Of a stretch of 64,000 nucleotides of DNA, positions 7,808-16,687 are shown one piece after another. The position numbers were made by a program, and so were the translations under genes. How positions within the stretch are numbered: position 1 is the stretch's first letter; every line of letters starts with the position of its first letter. Under the pieces are notes generated by a model. That model did no database searches. It was not told where the DNA came from and saw only the letters and a list, made by a program, of their open reading frames with translations. The DNA is from Polyangiaceae bacterium. GTDB lineage: Bacteria; Myxococcota_A; Polyangia; Polyangiales; Polyangiaceae. The stretch spans positions 186,001 through 250,000 of the forward strand of contig JACKEA010000005.1 of NCBI GenBank assembly GCA_020633235.1, written 5' to 3'.

Positions 7808-8923
7808 TCAGGGCTCTTCGGCCGGCGGTGGAGGTGGCGCGCCAAACCTCACGGAAACCACGAAGATCAGTGGGCCGCCGTCGGGCTTGGGGAAGTGCGC
7901 GGGGCGCAGCGTGCTCACCACGCAGCGGCTCACGCCGCGATCGGGAAAATGACTTTCGTCTTCTCGCGCGTCGAGCACCTTGCCCGTGGCGTCCTGCTCG
8001 ATGCGCACTTGCACGCGGCCCCACAGGCCGGCGTCCTTCTCGAGCCCCGTGCGGTAGCAGTCGGCGAGGGCGTCACGATGCGCTTCGAGGACCTGGGCGA
8101 CGGCGTTGGCGTCGAGCTTGCCCGGGATCTCCGGTGCGCCTTTGGGTGCGTCGGTCTGGACGACGGGGGCGTCGCCGGGCCACATCTCGACGGTGAGCAC
8201 GACGTCGATGCTGCGGCCCCGCGGTGGCGGCAGATAGGGCAGCTTCTTGGCGGCTTCCGTCAGACACGTCGCCACGTCCCGATCCGGGAGCTTCGTCATC
8301 AGCAATCGCGAGCGGCGCACGCGTCCGTCGCCCCCGATGCGCAGGCCGAGCTCCGTCTTGCCGTGGATCTTCTGATCCTTGCGCAGGCCGTCTTCGAAGC
8401 AAAGCCGGAAGGGCCAATAGCCACGAGAGCGGGAACGCGCGAGCAAGCTGGTGAGGCTCAAGACGTTCACGTAGCGCCCCCGGCGGCGGTCGTAGGGTGC
8501 GTGCTTGGGCAGGTAGCCGCGCACCAGGCGCGTGTTCACCACCACTCGCGCCCCCGGATGAAAGCTCTTCTTGTTGGACTTGAACTCGGGATCCCCCGTG
8601 CCGCCCACGTTCCAGCGCGCCAGCTTTTCGTCCTCTCCCGCGGCGTTGACGGCGCCCTTTGGGCGAGGGCGCTCCCACAGCTTGAAGGGCGTCTCGAGCT
8701 CCATCAGCACCGGAGCTGGAGGCGGCGCGTCCACCCCCGCGTCGGTGGGCTCCGCGTCGATGTTGGCGTCGGCGCCGACTTCCACTGCTGCGTCGGGGAT
8801 GGGCGCCGCGGCCACGGGCACTTGTGGTGGCGGCGGTGGCGGCGGCGCGGGGGGTGGCGGGCGAGCATTGCTCGCGCAGGCCGCGACGGCGAGCGCCGCA
8901 GCCCATGCGACCGTTCGACGCAC
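7808..8923 (-). CDS. AgmX/PglI C-terminal-domain-like lipoprotein
   Basis: 371 residues from the GTG at 8923, one base after the stop of the upstream VWA gene; this start gives a compact signal peptide with lipobox VAAC. Residues 18-35 are a Pro run (periplasmic spacer) followed by an Asp/Ala-rich stretch. The C-terminal half carries two related segments with the pattern seen in myxobacterial AgmX/PglI C-terminal domains, a TonB-C-like fold (GKVLDAREDES, GVSRCVVSTLRPAHFP). AgmX was first linked to adventurous gliding motility, but the domain is widespread in Myxococcota envelope proteins, so a motility role is not implied. Confidence 0.65.
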   Translation of the reverse strand: MRRTVAWAAALAVAACASNARPPPPAPPPPPPPQVPVAAAPIPDAAVEVGADANIDAEPTDAGVDAPPPAPVLMELETPFKLWERPRPKGAVNAAGEDEKLARWNVGGTGDPEFKSNKKSFHPGARVVVNTRLVRGYLPKHAPYDRRRGRYVNVLSLTSLLARSRSRGYWPFRLCFEDGLRKDQKIHGKTELGLRIGGDGRVRRSRLLMTKLPDRDVATCLTEAAKKLPYLPPPRGRSIDVVLTVEMWPGDAPVVQTDAPKGAPEIPGKLDANAVAQVLEAHRDALADCYRTGLEKDAGLWGRVQVRIEQDATGKVLDAREDESHFPDRGVSRCVVSTLRPAHFPKPDGGPLIFVVSVRFGAPPPPPAEEP

Positions 8924-8924
8924 G

Positions 8925-10166
8925 CTACCGGATGTCTTGCAGGCAGCCGAGCACGACCTTGAGCTCGGCGTTCGGCTTCTTGGCGTCGTCGCAAGCCGAG
9001 CCGCACAGGAGGATCTTCTTCTTGTCGCTCGTGAGCTGCCAACCATTGGCGCCCTGATCGCACGCCACGGAGTCGTCCTTGGTGATGTCGCCGCCGTTCA
9101 GCTGCACGCCGATCTGATCGAAGTCGATCTTCTTGCCGGGGGGCGGCGCCGGGACGTCGATCTCGCAGGCCAGCGCCGCGCCGCTGATGGCGGTGAGGGC
9201 GTCCTTCAGGTCCTGACCGAAGTTCTGCGACGTGGTCATGTCGAAGTGGCAGTCGCCCACGTCCGCCGGGGAGGCGTTGTGCACGCAGGTGGAGCTCTTG
9301 GCGGTGCCGCCCTCGTAGGCGATCTGCGATAGGAGCGCGCGGCCGTCCTCGCTACCCGGCACGCCGATCACGAAGGTGCGGATGCCGAGCAAGCCGTAGG
9401 CGTCGGGCACGTCCTTGCCAAGGAGCTTCGGGATCTCGTCGGGCTTGCAGGTCTCGAAGCCATCCGTGAGCAGCACCACGAACTTGTTGCCCGGCAGATT
9501 CGATTTGCTCAGCTGATCGAGCAGGTACGCGTAGGAGAGAATGGTGGCGCCGGCCAAAGGCGTGTTGCCCTTGGGCGTGACGGTGTCCAAGAAGTTGTCG
9601 AGGTTCGTGTTCTGCGTCGCGTCCAACTGTTGCACCAGGATGTTCGGCGTTTGCTGCACGCCGCAGTCGGTGCCGTCGACCGGGAACATGGTCAACCCCG
9701 CGCTCACGTTGGGCGCAGTCTGAAGATCCGAGATCGCCTGCTTCAGGGCGTTGCGGGTCAGGATCCACTTGCTGGTGTTGGGATCGATCAGCGGGATGGG
9801 TTGGGCCTCGCACTGCGCGGTGCTCTGGCCGTCGGAGGGCAAGTTGCAGTTCATGCTGCCGCTGCGGTCGATCAAGAACAGCAGGTTCGCGGGTACCAGC
9901 TCGCCGATCGCCGTGGCGGAGGTGCAGCCGCCATCGGTGGCGCCGCTGCCGCCGGTGCCGCCGCCGTCGGTGCTGATGATGTTGCCCGTGCCGCCGTTGC
10001 CGGACGACGCACCCGTGCCCGTCCCCGACGTGCCGCCATTGCCCGCGCCGTTGGCGCTGCCGCCGTTGCCCCCACCACCGCCACCGCCGTCGCTGCTGCT
10101 GCAGCCGAAGTACGCGAGGGCCAAAACGCTCGATAGGGCGACAAGAGTAGTGCGATAAGGGCTCAC
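8925..10166 (-). CDS. von Willebrand factor A-domain lipoprotein
   Basis: 413 residues from the GTG at 10166 with AAGGAG 9 nt upstream. Signal peptide and lipobox FGC (Cys22), a Gly/Ser/Thr linker of about 55 residues, then a VWA domain. The MIDAS metal site is intact: DRSGSM near residue 100, Thr in GNTPLAGA, and Asp in VVLLTDGFE. VWA domains bind protein partners through the metal. The C-terminal part has several Cys residues (ALACEID, LLCGSACDD). Translationally close to the AgmX-like gene; the two may act together at the outer membrane. Ligand unknown. Confidence 0.88.
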   Translation of the reverse strand: MSPYRTTLVALSSVLALAYFGCSSSDGGGGGGGNGGSANGAGNGGTSGTGTGASSGNGGTGNIISTDGGGTGGSGATDGGCTSATAIGELVPANLLFLIDRSGSMNCNLPSDGQSTAQCEAQPIPLIDPNTSKWILTRNALKQAISDLQTAPNVSAGLTMFPVDGTDCGVQQTPNILVQQLDATQNTNLDNFLDTVTPKGNTPLAGATILSYAYLLDQLSKSNLPGNKFVVLLTDGFETCKPDEIPKLLGKDVPDAYGLLGIRTFVIGVPGSEDGRALLSQIAYEGGTAKSSTCVHNASPADVGDCHFDMTTSQNFGQDLKDALTAISGAALACEIDVPAPPPGKKIDFDQIGVQLNGGDITKDDSVACDQGANGWQLTSDKKKILLCGSACDDAKKPNAELKVVLGCLQDIR

Positions 10167-10317
10167 GAGTGCGACTCCTTGGAGCTGTGGCGCGCCATCC
10201 CAACCGGCGCGTGTTTCCAATCGTATCACGCTTTTCCAGGGGCGGTCGCGGGCGCGGTGGAGCTTTACGACGCCCACAAACCGGATAAGAGTTGGAGCCG
10301 ATGAAGGAGAGTGTGGG

Positions 10318-11808
10318 ATGACCGACGCACCGAAGGAAGGCGGGTTCGAGTTCGGAGCGGGCTTCACTCCCGGTGAGGTGAGCGGCGGGCTGGGCCTCGG
10401 GCCGCTCGAAGAACAGTACGAGGAACTGTTCGCGGAAGCCCTCGAAGACGGCGTCATCACCGCCGAAGAGCGCGCCCGACTCGAGAAGGCGGCGGACAAC
10501 CTGGGGCTCGACCGCAGTCGCTTGCTGCGCTTGGAGCAGGCCATGGTCGCGGCCTACGAGACGCGCCACAAGGTGCGCATCGTGGAGCACTACGAGGAGC
10601 CGGCCCAGTCGCTTTCGCCGCTCCAGGTGGAGGCTTCCGGAGATCCGGGGCGCACGTTGCTGCTCAAGCGCATCGAGGTGCTCGAAGGCCGGGTGCGGGA
10701 GCTCGAAGCCGAGCTCAAACGCGCGCAATCGCAGATCAACGTCGAGGTGGATCTGACGGAGCTGGAGACCGCGGCGGACGTGGCCTCGGAGGATCCCGAC
10801 GAAGCGTGGCGACGGATCCGCCGGGATCCGAGCAATCCGGACGCCGTGCGGGCGCTGTACCGCATTTACGAAGCGCGCGGCGAGCTCGACCGCCAATGGT
10901 GCGTGGCCCAGGCCTTGGTGGCCTTGGGTGCCGCGACCTCGGCGGAGCGGGCGGTGTACGAGAAGCACCAGAGCCACACCTTGATCGCGCCCCGCACCAG
11001 CGTGACGGCCAATGGCTGGACGGACCTCCTGTTCCACCCCGAGCAGGAAGTGCTCACTGGCCAGATCTTCTCGGTGATCGTGCCGGCGGTGTTGCTCGGA
11101 CGGGTCACGGCGCTGCGCCGGGACGGCAAGCTGTACGTGCCGGACGCGACGACGCGACAGGATCCGGCCAAGGCTACCGTGACCGCGGTTCGCGCGCTGC
11201 CGTGGGGTGCGGCGATCCTCGGCCTGCCGCCGCCGCCCATCTTCCTGAACAAGGATCGCGCGGTGGGCTACGAGCACATTCCCGGCGTGCCGCCCCTCAC
11301 CGTGGTGGGGCAGCGCGTGCTCTCCGGGCGCACGCAGCCGGAGCACGCGTTCCTCGTCGGCCGTCACCTCGCGTTCTATCGCGGGGATCACTTCGTGAAG
11401 ACGCTGTACTCCTCGGTGCCCGATCTCGAGGATCTGTTCCTCGCCGCGCTCACCGTGGGCAACCCCGGGCTGCCCATTGCGGAGGACATGAAGCGCCGCG
11501 TGGCGCCCATCGCTCAGGCGATCGAGCCGGTGCTCGAGCCGCAGCAGAAGGACGTTCTCAGGGGCTTCTTCCTGCGCTTTGTGGAGGAGGGCGGCCGCAC
11601 GAACTTGATGCGTTGGAGCGCCGCGGTGGACAAGACCGCGTGTCGCGCCGGGCTGCTGTTGGCCAACGATTTGGTGACGGCCACCGAGGTGTTGAGCGCC
11701 GAGGAAGGGCCCAGCGGCGAGCTCGCCAAGGATCTGGTCGCCTTCTGCACGAGTGAACGCTACTTCAAGCTCCGCCGGCAGATCGGCATCGCGGTGGACC
11801 TGAGCTGA
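10318..11808 (+). CDS. Conserved cytoplasmic protein with coiled coil and TPR-like region
   Basis: 496 residues, not assigned to a named family. ATG with AAGGAG 8 nt upstream. Residues 40-65 (ALEDGVITAEERARLEKAA) look like a TerB- or EF-hand-like helical hairpin. Residues 115-140 form a short coiled coil (LKRIEVLEGRVRELEAEL). Residues 155-205 resemble a tetratricopeptide pair (DPDEAWRRIRRDPSNPDAV). The remaining 290 residues form a domain with no motif I recognise (HKSHTLI-like start, FLVGRHLAFYRGDHFVK in the middle). No signal peptide or membrane segment. Divergent from the VWA gene across a 151-bp gap. Confidence 0.75.
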   Translation: MTDAPKEGGFEFGAGFTPGEVSGGLGLGPLEEQYEELFAEALEDGVITAEERARLEKAADNLGLDRSRLLRLEQAMVAAYETRHKVRIVEHYEEPAQSLSPLQVEASGDPGRTLLLKRIEVLEGRVRELEAELKRAQSQINVEVDLTELETAADVASEDPDEAWRRIRRDPSNPDAVRALYRIYEARGELDRQWCVAQALVALGAATSAERAVYEKHQSHTLIAPRTSVTANGWTDLLFHPEQEVLTGQIFSVIVPAVLLGRVTALRRDGKLYVPDATTRQDPAKATVTAVRALPWGAAILGLPPPPIFLNKDRAVGYEHIPGVPPLTVVGQRVLSGRTQPEHAFLVGRHLAFYRGDHFVKTLYSSVPDLEDLFLAALTVGNPGLPIAEDMKRRVAPIAQAIEPVLEPQQKDVLRGFFLRFVEEGGRTNLMRWSAAVDKTACRAGLLLANDLVTATEVLSAEEGPSGELAKDLVAFCTSERYFKLRRQIGIAVDLS

Positions 11809-11810
11809 GC

Positions 11811-11833
11811 GCGGTTTCCGCGGCGGACCAACC
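11811..11833 (-). repeat. Dispersed intergenic element, copy 3
   Basis: Complement reads GGTTGGTCCGCCGCGGAAACCGC. It begins 3 bp after the stop of the upstream gene, between convergent genes. Confidence 0.75.
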
Positions 11834-11853
11834 CCAAGCAGCCGAGCTTGGGG
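11832..11853. terminator. Hairpin between convergent genes
   Basis: Perfect 8-bp inverted repeat CCCCAAGC / GCTTGGGG with a 6-nt loop, directly after element copy 3. No T-run on either side, so it may be a weak or factor-assisted bidirectional terminator. Confidence 0.45.
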
Positions 11854-11883
11854 CAGCAGCTTTTCGGTCCGGCGCGATACCCG

Positions 11884-12702
11884 TCACGGACGCGGGAGCT
11901 CGGGGAGCAGCTCGCGGTCCGCGCTGAGCATTTCCCACACCAGGCGCGTGGAGGCGGCCACGGCGACGGGCAGCATCAGGATCGAGAAGCACGGCAGCCA
12001 GAACAACAGCGCGAAGCCCAGCCCGAAGCCGAGCACCGCGGGCTTGTAGGCGCGCACCAAACGCAGGCGATCGCGCATGCGTACGCCCCGCAAGGTGAGG
12101 GGATAGTCGAACAGGTTCCACGCCAGACCCAGGGCTACGACCAGGAGCTTGGCGGGGATGGTGACCACGGCGGCGGGCGGCGCGAGGAGCTCGACGATCC
12201 ACAAGAGGAGCAGGAGCGGGCCCGCGAACAGCGCTGCGAGGGCCTGCGCCTTCAAGCCGAACCACATCTCCGCGAAGAAGCCGAGAGCGGCGCGCTCGGG
12301 AATGCCGAGGGCCTTCTCCTGGCGCGCGATGATCGACTCCAGCGCGGGGCCGGAGAGCGGTGGCGTGGTGGCCGCGGCGATCATCACGCCGAGCACGCTG
12401 GCGAGCAGGGCGCCGACCCAGCTGGCAATGGCGGTGCCGAGCTCCGAATACCAACTGTGGCTGGGAGCGATCCAGGTCTCGAGGGCGGGCTGGACCCAGA
12501 GCACCGCGAGGCTGACGAACAGCGCCGAGAGGCCGAACAAGATCGCCGCGGGGACCAAGCCGGCGGGCCATGCCGCCGGCGTTCGGAACATGAATCCGAG
12601 ACCACGGAACACCGCACGAAATCCGGCCCAAAGTCCGGGGCGAGGCGGCAGGGCGGCGTCCGTCACGATGTCATCTCGTATCCAAAAGAAGCGCTGATGC
12701 AA
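11884..12702 (-). CDS. EI24/CysZ-like integral membrane protein
   Basis: 272 residues with about five hydrophobic segments (residues 45-70, 90-110, 145-170, 175-195, 225-255). The family contains CysZ-type sulfate permeases and etoposide-induced EI24 homologues; the LWNLFDYPLTLRG-like motif (here LAWNLFDYPLTLRG) is characteristic, as is the N-terminal GFRAVFRGLGFMFRTP amphipathic region. Transport of sulfate is known for some members but cannot be inferred here because no cysteine-synthesis genes are adjacent. Starts 53 bp from the divergently transcribed kinase gene. Confidence 0.82.
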   Translation of the reverse strand: MHQRFFWIRDDIVTDAALPPRPGLWAGFRAVFRGLGFMFRTPAAWPAGLVPAAILFGLSALFVSLAVLWVQPALETWIAPSHSWYSELGTAIASWVGALLASVLGVMIAAATTPPLSGPALESIIARQEKALGIPERAALGFFAEMWFGLKAQALAALFAGPLLLLLWIVELLAPPAAVVTIPAKLLVVALGLAWNLFDYPLTLRGVRMRDRLRLVRAYKPAVLGFGLGFALLFWLPCFSILMLPVAVAASTRLVWEMLSADRELLPELPRP

Positions 12703-12755
12703 AGTGCGGGCGTTGTTCCCGAGGCTTCGCTCGGGATAAGGTACCGCGACTGATC

Positions 12756-14675
12756 ATGGTGGCCGACGTCTTCGACATCGTCGGGAGCGTCATCCACGGC
12801 GCGTATCGGGTCGAAGCCGTCGTTGCCGAGGGCGGCTTCGCCGTCGTTTACCGCGCGCAGCATCAAGGCTTCAACGCGCCGGTGGCGCTCAAGTGTCTGA
12901 AGCTTCCCGAGAAGCTCGATGCTCAGCGTCAAGAAGCGTTCTTGCGTCAGTTCCGGGCGGAGGGCGAGCTGCTGTTCGCGCTGTCTGCGGCGCTGCCCAC
13001 GGTGGTGCGTCCGCTCGCGATCGACGCTCTCAACACCAACGACGGCACCTTCGTGCCGTACATGGTGCTCGAGTGGCTCGAAGGTGAAACCCTCGACGTG
13101 ATCGTGGAGCGCCGCAACGAGCAGCAGCGCGCCCCGTTGCCGATCAAGAAGCTGGTGCGGCTCTTGGGGCCCGTCGCTGATGCGTTGGCGAAGGCGCACA
13201 ACTTCAGCAGTCGTCAGGGGCAGGTCTCCATCGTTCACTCGGACATCAAGCCCGAGAACATCATCATCGCCAAGGTGGCGGGCGAAGAGGTGGTGAAGAT
13301 CTTGGACTTTGGCGTGGCCAAGGCTCAGAGCGTTGCCAGTCAGGTGGCCGGGCGCGGGGGCGAGAAGGCCAACGTGACGTCTTTCACGCCGGCGTTTGCA
13401 GCGCCGGAGCAGTGGAAGCCCGAGCACTACGGTCAGATCGGACCGTGGACGGACGTCTGGGGCTTGGCCCTCACGATGGTGGAAGCGCTGGCGGGCAAGC
13501 CGGTGATCGAGGGCGATCCCGCGGCCATGATGGGCATCGCCTTGGATCCGCTGGAACGGCCGACGCCGCAGGCGCATGGAGTGAAGGTCGACAACGCCGT
13601 GGAGGCCGTGTTCGCGCGCGCCCTGAGCGTCGATCCGCGAGAACGCCAGCGCGACGTGGGCGTGTTCTGGGGCGAGCTTCTGGTGGCCCTCGGCATGAAG
13701 CAGGAGCGCGCCGGGGACACGCGGCGCGAGGCCGGCGCCGTGCCTCGGGAGGAAGTCGTGGAAGCGGCGCTGCCCCCGGGAGCACGACGCGGGCCGCCAA
13801 GGCCGGCGCCGCCAAGGCCGCAGCGCGCTCCGACGCGACCGACCTTGGGCGTGGACAACCCCTTCGAGGACTCCGACGACGAGCTCGACGCCGGCCTCGA
13901 CAGCGTGCCGCCGGGACTCGAAGCGCCCCTGCCGTCGGTGCCGCCGGGTGGGGACTTCGGCAGTGAGGCTTCGTTCCCCTCGGTGCCGCCGCGTTTCGGA
14001 GGCGAAGCGTCGCTGCCGTCGAAGCCCCCAGCGCCACCGCGACGAGCGCCGGGGCGGATGACGGTGCAGCAGACCGCCGCGGCGGCGCAGAACTTGTTCG
14101 AGCTCGACAGCGTACCGCCCCCTCCGGACTCGATGCCGGGGCTGGAGCCGGTGGCTTCGGCCCCGCCGCCGGCGCCCGCGGGGGACCCCTTCGGCGACCT
14201 GCCGGACCCGCCGCCCCCGCCGCCCGCGCCGCCCGCGCCGCCCGAAGACCTATTTGCGCACGCCCCCGCGCCCCCCGCGGCCGAGCCCCCGCCTCAGCTC
14301 GCCCGCTCCTATGGCATGGAAGCACCTCTACCGTCGGTGCCGCGGGCCCCCGTTCGTACGCCCGGTGCTCTGGAGCTGGACGTGGGCGAGGGGCGGGACC
14401 GAGCGCAGATCCGCGAAGCCGGCCGTCCCCTGGCGCGGCATGTCCCGCCCGCCCTGGGCATGGAGGCGCCCCCCAAGACGCCACCGCCGTGGCTCAAGAT
14501 CGGCTTGGTGCTGGTCGCCGTTGGCATGGCGGTCGGTGGCGCAGGGCGGGTGTATCAGGCCAACACCGGGCAATCCCTGGGCTTTGGGCCGGTCAACACG
14601 ACGCTGGTGGCTGGGGTGCTGCTGCTCGCCGGCATCGGCCTCATCGTCTACCAGCTGCTGCCTCGGGATCGCTGA
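12756..14675 (+). CDS. Membrane-anchored Ser/Thr protein kinase, HSD variant
   Basis: 639 residues. Kinase domain at about residues 14-310: glycine loop AEGGFAVVY (24-32), Lys46 in VALKCLK, catalytic loop HSDIKPEN with Asp163, DFG at 184-186, and APEQW. The usual HRD arginine is Ser162, so it is a non-RD kinase, generally not dependent on activation-loop phosphorylation. A Pro-rich linker (about 325-570) repeats LPSVPP-type motifs, and two C-terminal hydrophobic segments (578-598 and 612-633) anchor it, with the kinase in the cytoplasm. The following gene is a tandem paralogue with a standard HRD. Cytoplasmic targets unknown. Confidence 0.92.
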   Translation: MVADVFDIVGSVIHGAYRVEAVVAEGGFAVVYRAQHQGFNAPVALKCLKLPEKLDAQRQEAFLRQFRAEGELLFALSAALPTVVRPLAIDALNTNDGTFVPYMVLEWLEGETLDVIVERRNEQQRAPLPIKKLVRLLGPVADALAKAHNFSSRQGQVSIVHSDIKPENIIIAKVAGEEVVKILDFGVAKAQSVASQVAGRGGEKANVTSFTPAFAAPEQWKPEHYGQIGPWTDVWGLALTMVEALAGKPVIEGDPAAMMGIALDPLERPTPQAHGVKVDNAVEAVFARALSVDPRERQRDVGVFWGELLVALGMKQERAGDTRREAGAVPREEVVEAALPPGARRGPPRPAPPRPQRAPTRPTLGVDNPFEDSDDELDAGLDSVPPGLEAPLPSVPPGGDFGSEASFPSVPPRFGGEASLPSKPPAPPRRAPGRMTVQQTAAAAQNLFELDSVPPPPDSMPGLEPVASAPPPAPAGDPFGDLPDPPPPPPAPPAPPEDLFAHAPAPPAAEPPPQLARSYGMEAPLPSVPRAPVRTPGALELDVGEGRDRAQIREAGRPLARHVPPALGMEAPPKTPPPWLKIGLVLVAVGMAVGGAGRVYQANTGQSLGFGPVNTTLVAGVLLLAGIGLIVYQLLPRDR

Positions 14676-14742
14676 CTCGGCGTTCGGCGTCGTATCTGGT
14701 ACCCTGCACGAACGCCGCGGGGGACCCGGCGCTTTGGTGAAA

Positions 14743-16638
14743 ATGGCGGACGACGTCTTCGGAATCGTTGGAAGCGTCATCGCCGGCACGTACCAGGTGG
14801 AACGGGTCGTCGCCGAGGGCGGTTTTGGAGTGGTGTATCGCGCGCACCACGTCGGGTTCCGCGCGCCCGTCGCTTTGAAGTGCCTGAAGATCCCGCAGCA
14901 ACTGGGGTCCGAGCACCAGGCGGAATTCCTGGAGCAGTTTCGCGCAGAAGCGGAGCTGTTGTTCCGGCTCTCCGCGAGCATCCCAACGGTGGTGCGCCCC
15001 CTTCACGTGGACGCCGTCACTCTCGACAACGGCACCTTCGTTCCCTTCATGGCGCTCGAATGGCTGGAGGGAGAGACCCTCGAAGCCGTGGTGGAACGCC
15101 GCAAGGCCCAGGGCCTCGCTCCACTGTCGTTGAAGAAACTCGTGCGCATGCTGACTCCCGTCGCTCGAGCTCTGGAGCGCGCGCACAACTTCATGGGCCC
15201 TGATGGACCCATCTCGGTCGTGCATCGGGACATGAAGCCCGAGAACATCTTCATCGCGAACGTGGCGGGGGACGAGATCCCGAAGATCTTGGATTTCGGC
15301 ATCGGCAAGGCCAAGAGCGTGGCCAGCCAAGTGGCGGGTCGCGCCAGCCAGACTCACAGCGCGTTTTCCTCGTTCACACCGGCCTACGGCGCGCCCGAGC
15401 AGTGGGTGCCCAAGCGGTTTGGACAGTCGGGGCCGTGGACCGACGTATGGGGTCTGGCTCTGACTCTGGTGGAGGTGATGGCGGGCCGCACCATCATCGA
15501 CGGTGATCACGCGGGGATGATGGGGACCGTGTTGGACCCCACGCGGCGTCCCACACCACGGAACGAGGGGATTCGCGTCAGCGACGACGTGGAGGCCATC
15601 TTCGAGCGCGCGCTGGCCGTGGATCCACGCGAGCGCTACCCCGACGCCGGCAAGTTCTGGAACGATCTGGTGCAGGCGGTCGGGGTGCGAGGAGAGGCTC
15701 GGGATGCGTTCGCCCCAGCACCCCTCGACGCACGGGCAGAAGGTGGCCACGTGCCGCGGGTGGAGCAGGTGGAGATCGCCTCCTTGCCTCCGGCTCGTCC
15801 GCCGAGCGTGGCGCCGTCGTCACGGTTCGCCGAGACGGTTCCCGCGGAGGTGGCGCCACGGCTTTCGAACGCCGTGCCGGAGCTGGCCGAGATCCCCGAT
15901 CTAGGGCCCGTGCCCGAGCGCGCCCGCTCGCACTCGCGACCACAGATGCCGGCGGCGCGGGTCGAGCTCGAGTTGGAGGAGACGCCGCCAGCGGTCGATC
16001 TCGATCTCGATTTGCCGCCGGGCGAACGCCCATCGCTGCGAGTGCCGGGCAGCTCGCCCAACTGGCCGGTCCCCGAACGCAAAGGGAGCGGGACATTTCC
16101 TGCGCAGCGGCCTCGCACCGCGAGCGGCAGTGCGTGGCCCGCCGCGGAAGCCCCGGCGGGGAGCGCGCCGCACTGGTCTCCCCCGATCTCGCCGGCGCCG
16201 GCTTCGGGTCGGGCGCGCGTGGCGAGCGGCGCGCAGCACCCGGCCGTCGACAGTGTGCCGCCTCGGAGCGCCAGCGGCAGCTTCGCCGCGGTGGACTCGT
16301 CGCCGCCGCGCAGCGTCAGCGGCGCGCAGCACCCGGTGGTGGGCACGCCGGATCCTGTCGCCAGCGTGCCACCCCCCGAGGCACCCCGCTGGTCGATGCC
16401 CAACGCCGTCACCAGCGCAGGCCCCACGCCCGAGCCGGGGCTCGGGCGGCGCTTGGCGCCGGGCATCGTGCTGTTGGCCCTCAGCATCATCGTGACCGTG
16501 GCGGATCAAACCTATGCATCCTCCAGTGGAGAGGTGTTCGCGATCGGACCACTGCGCGCGGGGTGGATTGCGGGGCCTCTGATGTTGGTGGGGGTGCTGC
16601 TGCTGGGCTTGGGAATCGCTCGGCATTTCCGCCGCTGA
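14743..16638 (+). CDS. Membrane-anchored Ser/Thr protein kinase, HRD paralogue
   Basis: 631 residues from the ATG at 14743, chosen because its N-terminus (MADDVFGIVGS) aligns with the upstream paralogue; a GTG two codons earlier is an alternative. Kinase domain: AEGGFGVVY (24-32), Lys46, HRDMKPEN (161-168), DFG at 184-186, APEQW. It aligns with the upstream kinase without a length change through the first 190 residues. The linker differs: Ser/Pro-rich with repeated SVPPRSASG-type units. Two C-terminal membrane segments close the protein. Tandem duplication with divergence of the linker and catalytic loop suggests different inputs or activation modes. Confidence 0.92.
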   Translation: MADDVFGIVGSVIAGTYQVERVVAEGGFGVVYRAHHVGFRAPVALKCLKIPQQLGSEHQAEFLEQFRAEAELLFRLSASIPTVVRPLHVDAVTLDNGTFVPFMALEWLEGETLEAVVERRKAQGLAPLSLKKLVRMLTPVARALERAHNFMGPDGPISVVHRDMKPENIFIANVAGDEIPKILDFGIGKAKSVASQVAGRASQTHSAFSSFTPAYGAPEQWVPKRFGQSGPWTDVWGLALTLVEVMAGRTIIDGDHAGMMGTVLDPTRRPTPRNEGIRVSDDVEAIFERALAVDPRERYPDAGKFWNDLVQAVGVRGEARDAFAPAPLDARAEGGHVPRVEQVEIASLPPARPPSVAPSSRFAETVPAEVAPRLSNAVPELAEIPDLGPVPERARSHSRPQMPAARVELELEETPPAVDLDLDLPPGERPSLRVPGSSPNWPVPERKGSGTFPAQRPRTASGSAWPAAEAPAGSAPHWSPPISPAPASGRARVASGAQHPAVDSVPPRSASGSFAAVDSSPPRSVSGAQHPVVGTPDPVASVPPPEAPRWSMPNAVTSAGPTPEPGLGRRLAPGIVLLALSIIVTVADQTYASSSGEVFAIGPLRAGWIAGPLMLVGVLLLGLGIARHFRR

Positions 16639-16687
16639 GCGAGCATTGCTCGGGAAACTCGGCTAGGCTCTCGGGTCGAAGGAGGGG

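Noticed and set aside
8861..8875. Palindrome GCGAGCATTGCTCGC, also at 16639-16652
   Set aside because: Only two copies, one within coding sequence; not enough to call an operator.
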